Origin: Polyangium spumosum
GTDB lineage: Bacteria; Myxococcota_A; Polyangia; Polyangiales; Polyangiaceae
NCBI RefSeq assembly: GCF_009649845.1
Contig: NZ_WJIE01000024.1
Coordinates: forward strand, 23,271 to 87,270
Reading direction: 5' to 3'
Length of the DNA: 64,000 nucleotides
Below the pieces are notes generated by a model. The model did no database searches, was not told the DNA's origin, and saw only the letters and a program-made list of their open reading frames with translations. Made by a program: the position numbers and the translations under genes. Below are positions 1 through 8,477 of the stretch, one piece after another. Numbering within the stretch: the stretch's first letter is position 1; every line of letters starts with the position of its first letter.

Positions 1-2
1 TC

Positions 3-413
3 CTGAAAATGCCGCTCGAGGGCGCGCCCGAGGTGGCGACGAGCTTCGTCCAGCGCATCCGCGAGGCGTGGTCGAGCGCCAACCGCATCCTGCCGCCCGA
101 TTACCTCGTGACGCACACGGAGTGGGTGCTCTTGAACCAGCGCCATTACCAGAAGCGCGAGCTGCTCGACCAGGCATGGGTCCGCGCGCTCTTTTCGGCC
201 GAGGGCTCGAGCTCGCCGCTCCCTGCGTACGTCTCCGCCAAGCTCTCGAAGCGCCTGCCGCTCTTCCGCCAGTTCCCCGCGCGCCTCGTCGTGGAGGTGC
301 TCCCGCAGCAGGACATGTACGAATCGAGCCCGATCGCACTACGCGTCGTCGCCCTCGCGCGGCAGCTCGACGCGGCGACGCGGCAGACCAAAACGAGGAG
401 CCAATCCACCTAG
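3..413 (+). CDS. Hypothetical protein, 5' end outside the window
   Basis: The frame is open to the window edge (a Leu and a Lys codon precede the first ATG at 9), so the true start probably lies upstream. About 136 residues are visible, with no signal peptide or membrane segment and no catalytic motif I recognise. The chain is rich in Arg, Leu and aromatic residues and ends in a short basic tail. It is followed after 8 bases by the next gene, whose strong GGAGG site sits in the gap, so the two are probably one operon. Its place two genes before VgrG suggests a type VI secretion or other phage-tail-like context. That is inference from position only; the sequence itself gives no function. Confidence 0.6.
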   Translation: MKMPLEGAPEVATSFVQRIREAWSSANRILPPDYLVTHTEWVLLNQRHYQKRELLDQAWVRALFSAEGSSSPLPAYVSAKLSKRLPLFRQFPARLVVEVLPQQDMYESSPIALRVVALARQLDAATRQTKTRSQST

Positions 414-421
414 GAGGGACC

Positions 422-1441
422 ATGTCCGTCGGTCAGACGTCCGGGCGCAATACGACGAACTCGGCGCCAGCGCAGAACGCGAATCGGCCGCGCGTTCACT
501 GGTGGCGCCGTATGGATTACAACAGCTTCGAGCGCAAGATCTCGCAGTTCGGGATCGAATCAGCGCGCGTCGGGAACAAGTACATCATCACGTCGAACAA
601 CATCCGGCTCGAGGTCTCTCCGATCGATTTTTCGGGGATCGTCGTCGCAGATTTCGATGCGATGAACGAGAAGATCAGCCGGTGGCGCCAGGCCAAGGTC
701 AATGACGACCTGCTCGCCTACGGCGCGACGACCGGCTCGCTGCTCGATCAGTCGAACGCTCAGGGCTACATGGGCAGCGAGCAGCACACGGTGTGGGCGA
801 TGGGCGCCTCGGCCCGCACGGGCTGCTTCATCCCGCCGGAGTTCTTCTTCGAAAACGAGGGGTTCGGCGGCACCGCGGGCAATGGGCCGAACGTCTTGCC
901 GCTCGGGAACACGGGCGAACCGATGTCGACCATCGCGATGGCCCACGATTCCGACTGGATGATCGGCCGCCTCTTCAGCATGGGCCCGCTCGCGCGGCTG
1001 AACACCGTCACGCCGCACATGCAGTACCAGATCCAGCGAATGGGCTCCGCGGGCCTGTTCGACGGGTTCCAGACGAACGAGCTCTTCGCGCGGGACAACC
1101 GATTTCCTCTCATCTCGGATCCGCGGACGCAACAGGAGCGGGAGATCAACGCCCGCATCACCTCGCTCCTCGACGCGGCCGGGGCGCAGGACACGTATTA
1201 TCGCGAGAACGGGATCTGGCTGCGACAGGGCCGTTGGGGCTGGAACGTGAAATACACCCGGGCGCACGCGGCCTTCGATTTGCAGGTGAGGTGGCGCTCG
1301 TGGCTCCAGATCATCGGCGTATCGGGCACGGTGTACGATTTCGCGCCCGAGTACCTGTGGGATGGCAACGAGAGCGCGACGCGTGGAAAAAACGACGTGC
1401 GCACCCACAACGACGCGCGCGCGCCGGGGTTCCCGGAGTGA
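422..1441 (+). CDS. Hypothetical protein upstream of VgrG
   Basis: A 339-residue protein. The start is set by a clear GGAGG ribosome site 6-7 bases before the ATG at 422. The first 25 residues are rich in Ser, Asn and Thr and look disordered. The body is rich in Trp, Tyr and Phe, with a glycine- and asparagine-rich central part and an acidic HDSDW motif near residue 180. There is no signal peptide or membrane helix. I do not recognise the family. It lies 13 bases before VgrG on the same strand, so it may be a secreted cargo, a tip-associated protein or a structural partner of the spike. The HDSDW motif could be catalytic, but nothing else supports an enzyme assignment. Confidence 0.75.
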   Translation: MSVGQTSGRNTTNSAPAQNANRPRVHWWRRMDYNSFERKISQFGIESARVGNKYIITSNNIRLEVSPIDFSGIVVADFDAMNEKISRWRQAKVNDDLLAYGATTGSLLDQSNAQGYMGSEQHTVWAMGASARTGCFIPPEFFFENEGFGGTAGNGPNVLPLGNTGEPMSTIAMAHDSDWMIGRLFSMGPLARLNTVTPHMQYQIQRMGSAGLFDGFQTNELFARDNRFPLISDPRTQQEREINARITSLLDAAGAQDTYYRENGIWLRQGRWGWNVKYTRAHAAFDLQVRWRSWLQIIGVSGTVYDFAPEYLWDGNESATRGKNDVRTHNDARAPGFPE

Positions 1442-1454
1442 AGGACGGTCCCTC

Positions 1455-4400
1455 ATGAACGATGTCCAGAAATTCGCCGGTGCCACGACCTCGAAGCTCG
1501 GCGCGCCGACCCTCGGGGAGAACGCACGCCTCGGCTTCCCGGACCTGCCCGATGTGCGGCTCTCGGTCCGCGAATTCGAGGTCGAGGAAGGAATCAGCCG
1601 CCTCTTCACGATCCGGCTCGTGTGCGTCTCGCCCGCCGAGGATCTCGACCTCGCCGCGCTCGTCGGGGCGCGCGCCGGCTTCGAGCTCTCCTGGCGCCCC
1701 GATCGGGTCCTTCGTGGGCTCTGCGCGTCGGCGGAGCTCGTCCGGGTCTCCGACGACAAGGAGGGCCTCGCCACGTACGAGGTCGTCCTCGTGCCCACGC
1801 TCTGGCGGCTCTCGCAGCGCGTCCAGAATCGCCTGTTCCAGCACGTCACGATCCCCGAGATCGTCCGGACGATCCTCGGCGAGTGGAAGATCGAGCATAC
1901 GTGGCGCATCCAGGAGCACGCGTATCCGCCGCTCGAGCTGCGCACGCAATACGGCGAGACGGACCTCGCCTTCGTGTCGCGCCTGCTCGAGGAGGCGGGG
2001 ATCTCGTACTGGTTCGTCGACGAGGGCGCAGAGGCGAGCCGCCTCGTCCTGGGAGACGCCCCGCACAGCGGGGAGCGACGCGCCGGCGGGCCCATCCCGT
2101 TCGTGGACGACGTCTCGCTCGCGGCGCCCGCCCGGAGCGATCACCTGACGCACGTGCGATTGAAAGAGCAATCGCGCCCCGGGCGATTCTCGACCCGCGA
2201 TTACGATTTCTTGCGGCCTCGGCACGCGCTCTTCGCGCAGGCGGACGCGACGCGCGCCGTCGAGCACGCGCACGAGCAATTCCATTTCGCCCCGGGCTTC
2301 GGCCTCGCGGAGAACCCCCTGCTCTCCGGTCGGACCTCGCAGACGCCCGTCGCCGACGACCTCGGCGTCGCCCGTCGCCGCGAGGAGTACGCGCAGGAGC
2401 GCCAGAAGCGCATGCTCGAGGCGGCGAGCGGCGAGCGGCGCGTCGCCACGTACGAGGCGAGCGTCTCGGATCTGTCGCCGGGCGCGGTGTTCTGCATGGG
2501 CCGGCACCCGCACCCCGAGCTCGCGGAGGACAAGGCCCTGCTCGCCGTCCGGCACCGCATGACGGGCACGGTCGCGGATACGAGCTCGTGGCGCTTCGAG
2601 GGCGCCGCTGTCCACGCGTCCGTCCCCTTCCGGCCGCCACAGATCACGCCGAAGCCGCGGATCCACGGCCTGCAGACCGCGGTCGTCGTGGGCCCGGAGC
2701 CCTCGAACCTCGCGGCGCAGGTCTCTCTGCCGCGCGCGGTCGGGGCGGTGGAGAGGCTCGCGGTGGAGGGCGCCGCCTCGGCCGACGTCCTCGTCGACAA
2801 CACCATTTACGTCGACGAGCACGGCCGCGTCCGCGTGCAGTTTCCCTGGGATCGCGAGCACGGCTTCGACCAGCGGAGCTCGGCGTGGACGCGCGTGAGC
2901 CAGGGCTGGGCGGGCGCGGGATATGGCCTGTTCACGATCCCGCGTGTCGGTCACGAGGTCCTCATCGCGTTCCTCGACGGCGACCCGGACCAGCCGCTCG
3001 TGGTGGGCCGCGTGCACAACGCGGCCGAGCCCACGCCCTACCCCTTGCCAGCGGCGAAGACGGTGAGCACGTGGAAGACCGCGTCCTCCCCCGGCGGCGA
3101 AGGCGCGAACGAGCTCCGCTTCGACGACGCCGCGGGCGCCGAGCATGTCTACCTGCAAGCGCAGAAGGACATGGATCACCTCGTCAAGAACGACCTCAAG
3201 CAGGCCGTCGGCAAGGACGCGACGCGGTTCGTCCAGGCCCACGACACACACGCCGTCGGCGGCAGCCGGACCGATTTCGTCAACTTGAACGAGGCGCGCG
3301 CCGTCGGGGTGAACAAGGCCGAGTTTGTCGGAATGAACCGTACGAGCCACGTCGGCGTCGACGACCAGACGGTGGTGGGCACGCGCTGGAGCGTGACGGT
3401 CGCGCGTGGCTTGACGAACCGGCTCGTCCACGATCTCGAGGCCATCGCGGGCAACGTCGGCGACGTCGTGCGCAGCGCGGCGACGACCGTGCTCGGCGGC
3501 ATCCCCGCGACGCCGCTCTCGGTCGCGGCGGAGTCGGCGCTCGCGAGCCTCGGGAGCGCGCTTTACGAAGGGCTGAAATCACTCGTCGAGCCGCCGAACC
3601 TCGGCTTCGAGACCGAACCCGGCCCGCCGCCCACGACGATCGAGGTGGTGGACCGGCAGATCAAATTCTCGACGGGCGAGGCGTCGATCATCCTCGACGG
3701 GCCCAACGTGACGATCAGCGCGCAGGGCAACATCGTGCTCCACGCGATGGATCACGTCTCGGTGCTGAGCGAAAAAGAGGTCGCGATCGGCGGGCGGAGC
3801 AAGGTCGCCGTCGTCTCGGCGACGGACGACGTGATCGTGCAATCGAGCAAGGACCTGCACCTGAACCCCTTCGCCTCGGGCGGCGGCCTCCCGAAGGCGC
3901 AGCGCCTCGATCCAGCGGCGCCCATGGCGATCGGGCCCGAGGTCTGCGCGGTGTGCGGCGGCGAGCTCGTCGGCGAGGACATGTTCCGCCGCTCCTGCGC
4001 CGCGATGCTGGGCGCGCTCCCCGCGGGTCGCGCCTCGAGCCTGCCCACCTCCGCGGGCGCGGGCGGAGGAGATGGCGAGGCCTTCGCGAGCGAAGCGCGG
4101 AGCCTCCAGGTCGATCTGCAGCGCCACGGCTTCAAGGGCGACATCATGGAGCACGCGGTGGACGTCATCACGCGTGGCCTCGATGGCAGGTCGCCGGCCT
4201 ACGAAGACGTGCTCGCCTGGCTCGCCGAGCAGCGCCACATCGACCGGCAGACGCACGAGCGCCTTCGCGCGATCACCCCGGCGGACGCGGCAGCGTTCAG
4301 CGGGATCTACCTTGGATGGTGGTCGCAAGGAGCCGAAGCGCCGGCGATGGCTGTGTGGTCGTGGGGCGGCGCAGCGTTGACGCCGGAGCCGATCGGCAAA

Positions 4401-4517
4401 TGCCAGATCGATCTCGTCATCGGCCTCCCCACGGGAGCGCGGGTCACGTTCTGCGATCGAAGGGTGCTCCAGGTTTTCATCGAGCTCATGCTGACCGGGA
4501 CGGTGCGACATGTCTGA
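1455..4517 (+). CDS. vgrG: Type VI secretion spike protein VgrG with C-terminal extension
   Basis: A 1020-residue VgrG-like protein, the trimeric tip of the type VI secretion tube. Residues about 30-430 form the gp27-like base. Residues about 445-525 form the gp5-like OB fold, with the typical stretch VDEHGRVRVQFPWD and ending at VVGRVHN. Residues about 560-650 hold a run of short repeats (HAVGGSR, RAVGVNK, HVGVDD) that should form the beta-helical needle. From about 820 there is a roughly 200-residue extension with a CAVC pair near 832, a Gly/Ala linker and a compact C-terminal domain with further Cys residues. Plain VgrG proteins are usually 600-800 residues, so this is an extended type; the tail may be an effector or a cargo adaptor. 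The stop overlaps the next start by 8 bases, so the two are probably translationally coupled. Confidence 0.9.
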   Translation: MNDVQKFAGATTSKLGAPTLGENARLGFPDLPDVRLSVREFEVEEGISRLFTIRLVCVSPAEDLDLAALVGARAGFELSWRPDRVLRGLCASAELVRVSDDKEGLATYEVVLVPTLWRLSQRVQNRLFQHVTIPEIVRTILGEWKIEHTWRIQEHAYPPLELRTQYGETDLAFVSRLLEEAGISYWFVDEGAEASRLVLGDAPHSGERRAGGPIPFVDDVSLAAPARSDHLTHVRLKEQSRPGRFSTRDYDFLRPRHALFAQADATRAVEHAHEQFHFAPGFGLAENPLLSGRTSQTPVADDLGVARRREEYAQERQKRMLEAASGERRVATYEASVSDLSPGAVFCMGRHPHPELAEDKALLAVRHRMTGTVADTSSWRFEGAAVHASVPFRPPQITPKPRIHGLQTAVVVGPEPSNLAAQVSLPRAVGAVERLAVEGAASADVLVDNTIYVDEHGRVRVQFPWDREHGFDQRSSAWTRVSQGWAGAGYGLFTIPRVGHEVLIAFLDGDPDQPLVVGRVHNAAEPTPYPLPAAKTVSTWKTASSPGGEGANELRFDDAAGAEHVYLQAQKDMDHLVKNDLKQAVGKDATRFVQAHDTHAVGGSRTDFVNLNEARAVGVNKAEFVGMNRTSHVGVDDQTVVGTRWSVTVARGLTNRLVHDLEAIAGNVGDVVRSAATTVLGGIPATPLSVAAESALASLGSALYEGLKSLVEPPNLGFETEPGPPPTTIEVVDRQIKFSTGEASIILDGPNVTISAQGNIVLHAMDHVSVLSEKEVAIGGRSKVAVVSATDDVIVQSSKDLHLNPFASGGGLPKAQRLDPAAPMAIGPEVCAVCGGELVGEDMFRRSCAAMLGALPAGRASSLPTSAGAGGGDGEAFASEARSLQVDLQRHGFKGDIMEHAVDVITRGLDGRSPAYEDVLAWLAEQRHIDRQTHERLRAITPADAAAFSGIYLGWWSQGAEAPAMAVWSWGGAALTPEPIGKCQIDLVIGLPTGARVTFCDRRVLQVFIELMLTGTVRHV

Positions 4518-5073
4518 GACGAAGAAGGCGCCCGAGCTCCTGCACGTCGCGCTCTTGCGCGAGGCCGACGATCTGCGGGCGCTGCACAAGCTCATCGGGT
4601 TGCGGATCGACGAGGACCCTTGGGAGTACTGGGACACCACCGGCGTGGCGCTCCCGAGCGCGGTGGAGAGCCTGCTCGGCGTCTGCGGTTTCGGCGGAAA
4701 AGCGCCGCCCGTGCCGGAGGTGCGTGTCCTCGACGAGACCGGCGTGAACGCGGTCCCGATGATGGGATTCACGGTCCCTGCGGCTGAATACGGCGCCGTG
4801 CGCGCGGCGCTCATGGCCTCGGCGCGTGGCCAGATCGGCGGGTTTTCCCCGATCGTCGTCGCGCTCTCGGGCTTCCACGACGCGGCGATCGACGTCTTCG
4901 CCCACGTCTGGAGCCTGTCCGGCAGGCCACGCGTCTGGGTGCGGAGCGCCGCGCTCGGCACGCGCGGCAGCGCCGAGAGCGCGCCGCAGAGCTTGCTCCC
5001 CTTCGCAGGGCGCGACCCGAGCTTCTCGGCGAGCAGCTACATCCGTTCGCTCGCGCGCGCCGCCGGCGGCTGA
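4510..5073 (+). CDS. Small protein coupled to VgrG (adaptor or immunity candidate)
   Basis: A 187-residue protein. Its ATG at 4510 lies inside the end of vgrG, an 8-base overlap that argues for coupled translation and matched amounts. No signal peptide is seen; the centre is moderately hydrophobic but has no clear transmembrane helix. I do not recognise a domain. Genes directly behind a VgrG with a C-terminal extension are often immunity proteins or effector adaptors, and either role would fit here. This rests on position only. A strong hairpin follows at once, so this is the last gene of the unit. Confidence 0.75.
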   Translation: MSETKKAPELLHVALLREADDLRALHKLIGLRIDEDPWEYWDTTGVALPSAVESLLGVCGFGGKAPPVPEVRVLDETGVNAVPMMGFTVPAAEYGAVRAALMASARGQIGGFSPIVVALSGFHDAAIDVFAHVWSLSGRPRVWVRSAALGTRGSAESAPQSLLPFAGRDPSFSASSYIRSLARAAGG

Positions 5074-5074
5074 C

Positions 5075-5110
5075 GATCCGGCGGGGCGGAGCTACAAAAC
5101 CCGCCGGATC
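5075..5110. terminator. Bidirectional hairpin between convergent genes
   Basis: A perfect 11-bp inverted repeat, GATCCGGCGGG (5075-5085) and CCCGCCGGATC (5100-5110), with a 14-base loop containing AAAA. It begins 2 bases after the stop of the VgrG-linked gene and covers the last codons of the convergent kinase gene. It should end transcription from the left and may also act on the kinase transcript. Confidence 0.7.
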
Positions 5111-7992
5111 ACGTCCACGACCTCCCTCGCCGTCGGCCGCGCGTCCGGATCCTCGGCGAGGCAACGTTCGAAGAGCGCCGCGAGCGAAGGGGGGAGCCCC
5201 GGCACCCGCCGCAGGTTGTCCGGAACCTCGATGGGCCTTCCTTGCACGACGAGGAAGAGCGGCGGCATCGGGAAGGGTCGCTCCTCCGTCAGGAGCTCGT
5301 ACGCGATGATCCCCAGGCTGAAGACATCGGAGGAAGGGCGCAAGGCCCGCGAGCGACGCGCGAGCTCGGGCGCCATGTAGCCCGGTGTCCCCACGAGCAT
5401 CCCGGTCCTCGTCACGTTCATCCCGGCGGGTTTGTTCCTGGGCAATATCCTTGTTTTCTCGTCGTCATTCGCCTCGGTAGTTCCCTCCATCTCCTCGACG
5501 GTCGCGGCGATCGCGTCGTCGCCGGCGAGCGTCGAGATGCCGAAATCGGCGAGCTTGATGAGGGGCGTCCCGTCGGGCTCTAGCGTGACGAGCACGTTGC
5601 TCGGCTTGAGATCCCGGTGCACCACGCCGCTCGCGTGAACGGCGGCGAGCCCCTCGGCGATCTGCGCGAGCGTCGAGAGCGCGAACGCGACATCACCCCT
5701 GCGCCTCTCGTGTTTGTCGAGCGGCGCGCCGGCGACGAGCTCCATCACGAGGTAGAGGTGCCCCGCCTCGGTCACGTCGACGTCCGCGATCGACACGAGG
5801 TTCGGGTGGTTGAGGCGCGCGAGGATGTTCGCCTCGCGGATGAAGCGAGCGACCGCGGGTTTGTCCTTCGCGCCGGTGAGCAGCTTCAGCGCGACGCTGC
5901 GCCCGTCGGTGACCCGCGTCGCCTCGTACACGACGCCCATGGCGCCCTCCCCGAGCTTGCGCACGACGCGATATCGAGCGGCGGCGACGTCGCCAGCCTT
6001 CAGCCGAGGCACGGGCGCGCCGCTCTCGTGCCCGAGCACGGCCGAGAGGAGCGTCATGGTGCGCGCCTCGATCTTGCGGCGCAGCTCGTCGTTCAGCACC
6101 TCCACCTCGGCGTTCTTCGCCTCGAGCATCTGGATCTTCGCCCGGACATCGCGGCGCATCCCTTCGAGCGCGAGCCCGAGCTCGGCGAGCTCGCTCCCGC
6201 CGTCCACCGCGATCGGCGTCTCGATGTCGCCCTTCGCCAGACGCGAGGCCGCGTCGAGCAGCGCCCCTTGCTTCTCGATGCGCCTCTCCTGGAGCGCGCT
6301 CATGAGCTCCAGGCGGACGGCGCGTGTCGTGACGATCGTGATGGAGAGCTGCGTCCCGAGGCCGAGGAGGATGGTGAGATCGGCGTCGTTGAAGGGCGCG
6401 CGCGACTCGTCCGCCTCGAGGTACACGACGCCGAGCAGCTCGTCGCGGATCAGTAGCGGCGCGGCCATGGCGCTCCGGCGCCGCTTGCCGCTCTGGCTGC
6501 GCGTGATGAGGGGGCGGCGCTCGGCGCGCACGCGCTCGACGACGTCGGCTCGAAGCGCGAGGCCTTCGAGGCTCCTCGACATCTCCGCGGGGCCTGCGCC
6601 GATCGACGCCCCGGCCACGTCTCGTTTGGCGCGCAGCTCGAGCTCACCGGTCCGTTCGCCCTCGGTCCTCGTGAGGAAGAGCAGCGCGCGTTTCGCCTTG
6701 AGCAAGCGGATGAGCTCGTCGAGCGCGACCTGCGCCTGCTGCCCAGGCTCGAGCACGCGCGCGGACGCGAGGCTCAACCCGAGCACGGTGGAGTATTGCC
6801 CGAGCCGCTCCTGCACCTCGAGGAAGCGCCGCGCGAGGATGAGGCCCATGGCGAGTGTCAGGATGAAGAAGCCGATGTGCCCGAGGGGCAGGTTCGCCCG
6901 CGAGAGCACGCCCATCGCGCCGAGGACGTCGTAACAACCCGCGGTGGCCGCGGCGATGAACCCGGCGCCGAAGATCCGCGCGTCGGGGCTGCCGTCCCAG
7001 GCGCCGCGCACCGCGCGCGTGATGAGGACGACGGCGGCGACGAGGAGCAGGACCTGGTAGGGCAAGAGCGTACGGAGGACGGGCACGACGCCGGCGGCGA
7101 CGAGGACGGCGGCGAGGGCGGTGTATCCGACGAAAGCGAAGCGGATCCACCGGACGAGCCCGAGCCATCCCCGGCCGAAGATATGCTCGAAATAGGCCGT
7201 CAGGAAGCTGCCCATGAGATAGAGGCAGAAGAGCTCGGCGTGGACCCAGGCGAGCGGCGCGTCGGCGACGAGCTGCCGGGAGGGCGATACGGCCGTGAAA
7301 TAGGCGCCCGTGGAGAGCGCGAGGATGCTGTACGTGAGGTACGCTCTCTCCTTGCGGCGCGCGAGGAAGAGGCAAAACACGAACGCGCCGAGCGAGAGCA
7401 TGATGAGGCCCATGCCGAGCGTCGGCAGGTCACGCTTGATGACGGCGGTCACGAGCGCCGATCGCTCCCCGAGCATCGGCTCGCCGAAGAGGCCGATGTT
7501 GACGTGATCGGAGTGGATCCGGAGCGCCAGGTGTTTCCCGTGAAACCCCTCGCCGAGCGGGAGGTAATGCGCCTTGTATCCGAGGAAGCGCCGGGCGCCC
7601 TCGCCCTCGAAGTTGCCGAAATGGTAGATCTGCTCGCCGTCGAGGTACGCTTCGAAGATCTGATCGACGCCGCGCAGGTACAGGGTATCGTCGCCGGGGG
7701 CGTCCCCGGAGAGCTTCGTGCGGAGCCAGAGGGTGGTGCGGCCCTCGCGTCCCGACGGTGAGCCCCTCGCGTCGAGCGCCAAAAAGCCCGGGGCGTCGCC
7801 AGGCGCGGCCCAGGCGAGTGATCCGTCGGCGAGCCGCGGCGAGTCCCCCCAGCGGTATTCCCAGGCGCCCGTGTAGAGCCGCACGGACTCGACCGGGGTC
7901 GAGACCTCTGCGCGCGCGTCCAGAGGCACGGCCAGCGAGAGCCCGAAGGTCACGACGAGCCATCGAAGGCCGAGCCGAGGTTTGGCGCGCAT
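5092..7992 (-). CDS. Membrane Ser/Thr protein kinase with 7TMR-DISM and GAF sensors
   Basis: A 966-residue receptor-type kinase. The start at 7992 was chosen because it opens a signal peptide (MRAKPRLGLRWLVV, then a hydrophobic core and ARA cleavage site). Residues about 30-180 form an extracytoplasmic beta-rich ligand domain of the 7TMR-DISM class, and seven membrane helices follow (about 184-390). A GAF domain lies at about 400-555, then a HAMP/coiled-coil linker to about 660. The kinase domain (672-966) has a glycine loop GEGAMG, VALKLL lysine, HRDLKPSN (about 790) and DFGIS (about 814), so it should be active. Between DFG and the APE motif there is an insert of about 40 residues rich in Glu and Asp, with a KTRILPRN segment that could be an autophosphorylated FHA-binding site. 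The gene is convergent with the VgrG unit. Confidence 0.9.
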   Translation of the reverse strand: MRAKPRLGLRWLVVTFGLSLAVPLDARAEVSTPVESVRLYTGAWEYRWGDSPRLADGSLAWAAPGDAPGFLALDARGSPSGREGRTTLWLRTKLSGDAPGDDTLYLRGVDQIFEAYLDGEQIYHFGNFEGEGARRFLGYKAHYLPLGEGFHGKHLALRIHSDHVNIGLFGEPMLGERSALVTAVIKRDLPTLGMGLIMLSLGAFVFCLFLARRKERAYLTYSILALSTGAYFTAVSPSRQLVADAPLAWVHAELFCLYLMGSFLTAYFEHIFGRGWLGLVRWIRFAFVGYTALAAVLVAAGVVPVLRTLLPYQVLLLVAAVVLITRAVRGAWDGSPDARIFGAGFIAAATAGCYDVLGAMGVLSRANLPLGHIGFFILTLAMGLILARRFLEVQERLGQYSTVLGLSLASARVLEPGQQAQVALDELIRLLKAKRALLFLTRTEGERTGELELRAKRDVAGASIGAGPAEMSRSLEGLALRADVVERVRAERRPLITRSQSGKRRRSAMAAPLLIRDELLGVVYLEADESRAPFNDADLTILLGLGTQLSITIVTTRAVRLELMSALQERRIEKQGALLDAASRLAKGDIETPIAVDGGSELAELGLALEGMRRDVRAKIQMLEAKNAEVEVLNDELRRKIEARTMTLLSAVLGHESGAPVPRLKAGDVAAARYRVVRKLGEGAMGVVYEATRVTDGRSVALKLLTGAKDKPAVARFIREANILARLNHPNLVSIADVDVTEAGHLYLVMELVAGAPLDKHERRRGDVAFALSTLAQIAEGLAAVHASGVVHRDLKPSNVLVTLEPDGTPLIKLADFGISTLAGDDAIAATVEEMEGTTEANDDEKTRILPRNKPAGMNVTRTGMLVGTPGYMAPELARRSRALRPSSDVFSLGIIAYELLTEERPFPMPPLFLVVQGRPIEVPDNLRRVPGLPPSLAALFERCLAEDPDARPTAREVVDVIRRVL

Positions 7993-8477
7993 GTCTCGTT
8001 CAACCCTGCGATCCCGGGGAGGAAGGCCCCGAGCCGCGCGAGGCGAAGCGGGCCTCTCCGTTGCAGAGGAGCCCTGCGAGATCGGCCGGGTCGAGTGCGT
8101 CCTGGTCGTTGCCCGCCACCATTGGTATTCTACCAGCGCGGACGGCTTCGCCGCAACGCCGATGGTGGGCGCGGAGGGCCGCGGCTGCCATGCGGTCCCG
8201 CACACGCCTTTTCGCGGTCGAGCGTGGACTCGCCTTCCTCGCAACCCGCACCGGCGACGAGACCGCGCCTTTGGTCCAGGCCATGCGCGGTCTCGTCGCC
8301 GCCCATTTGCTCACGCGTGGAGAAACGCCCGATCCGGCGCGCATCAACAGGGGATGGTTCCTGGGTGCGAATGCGAGGAGGCCGTCGCGTAGCATCGGCG
8401 TTTGGTCAATTCAGGCTCTGGCGGTCGCCCTCCCCAGCTCGGCACTTCCCTGATACGGTTCATCGGCGGCCTCCATC
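7993..8477. other. Intergenic region before the CHAT-NACHT gene
   Basis: A 485-bp divergent gap between the membrane kinase and the CHAT-NACHT gene, so it should hold the promoters of both. I found no convincing sigma-70 or sigma-54 element and no strong inverted repeat. A short open frame inside it is listed separately. Confidence 0.5.
8190..8453 (+). CDS. Possible small protein, 87 residues
   Basis: An open frame from ATG 8190 to a stop at 8453 in the gap before the CHAT-NACHT gene. Third codon positions are mostly G or C in the first two thirds, like the real genes here, and the translation (for example LFAVERGLAFLATRTGDE) looks protein-like. There is a GGAGG, but it is about 13 bases from the ATG, which is far. 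I recognise no family. It may be a small gene, a decayed fragment or chance. Confidence 0.25.
   Translation: MRSRTRLFAVERGLAFLATRTGDETAPLVQAMRGLVAAHLLTRGETPDPARINRGWFLGANARRPSRSIGVWSIQALAVALPSSALP

Noticed and set aside
1311..3431. A 706-residue minus-strand frame across vgrG
   Set aside because: It is opposite an intact vgrG with conserved OB-fold motifs, and its translation is low-complexity Arg/Ala/Asp.
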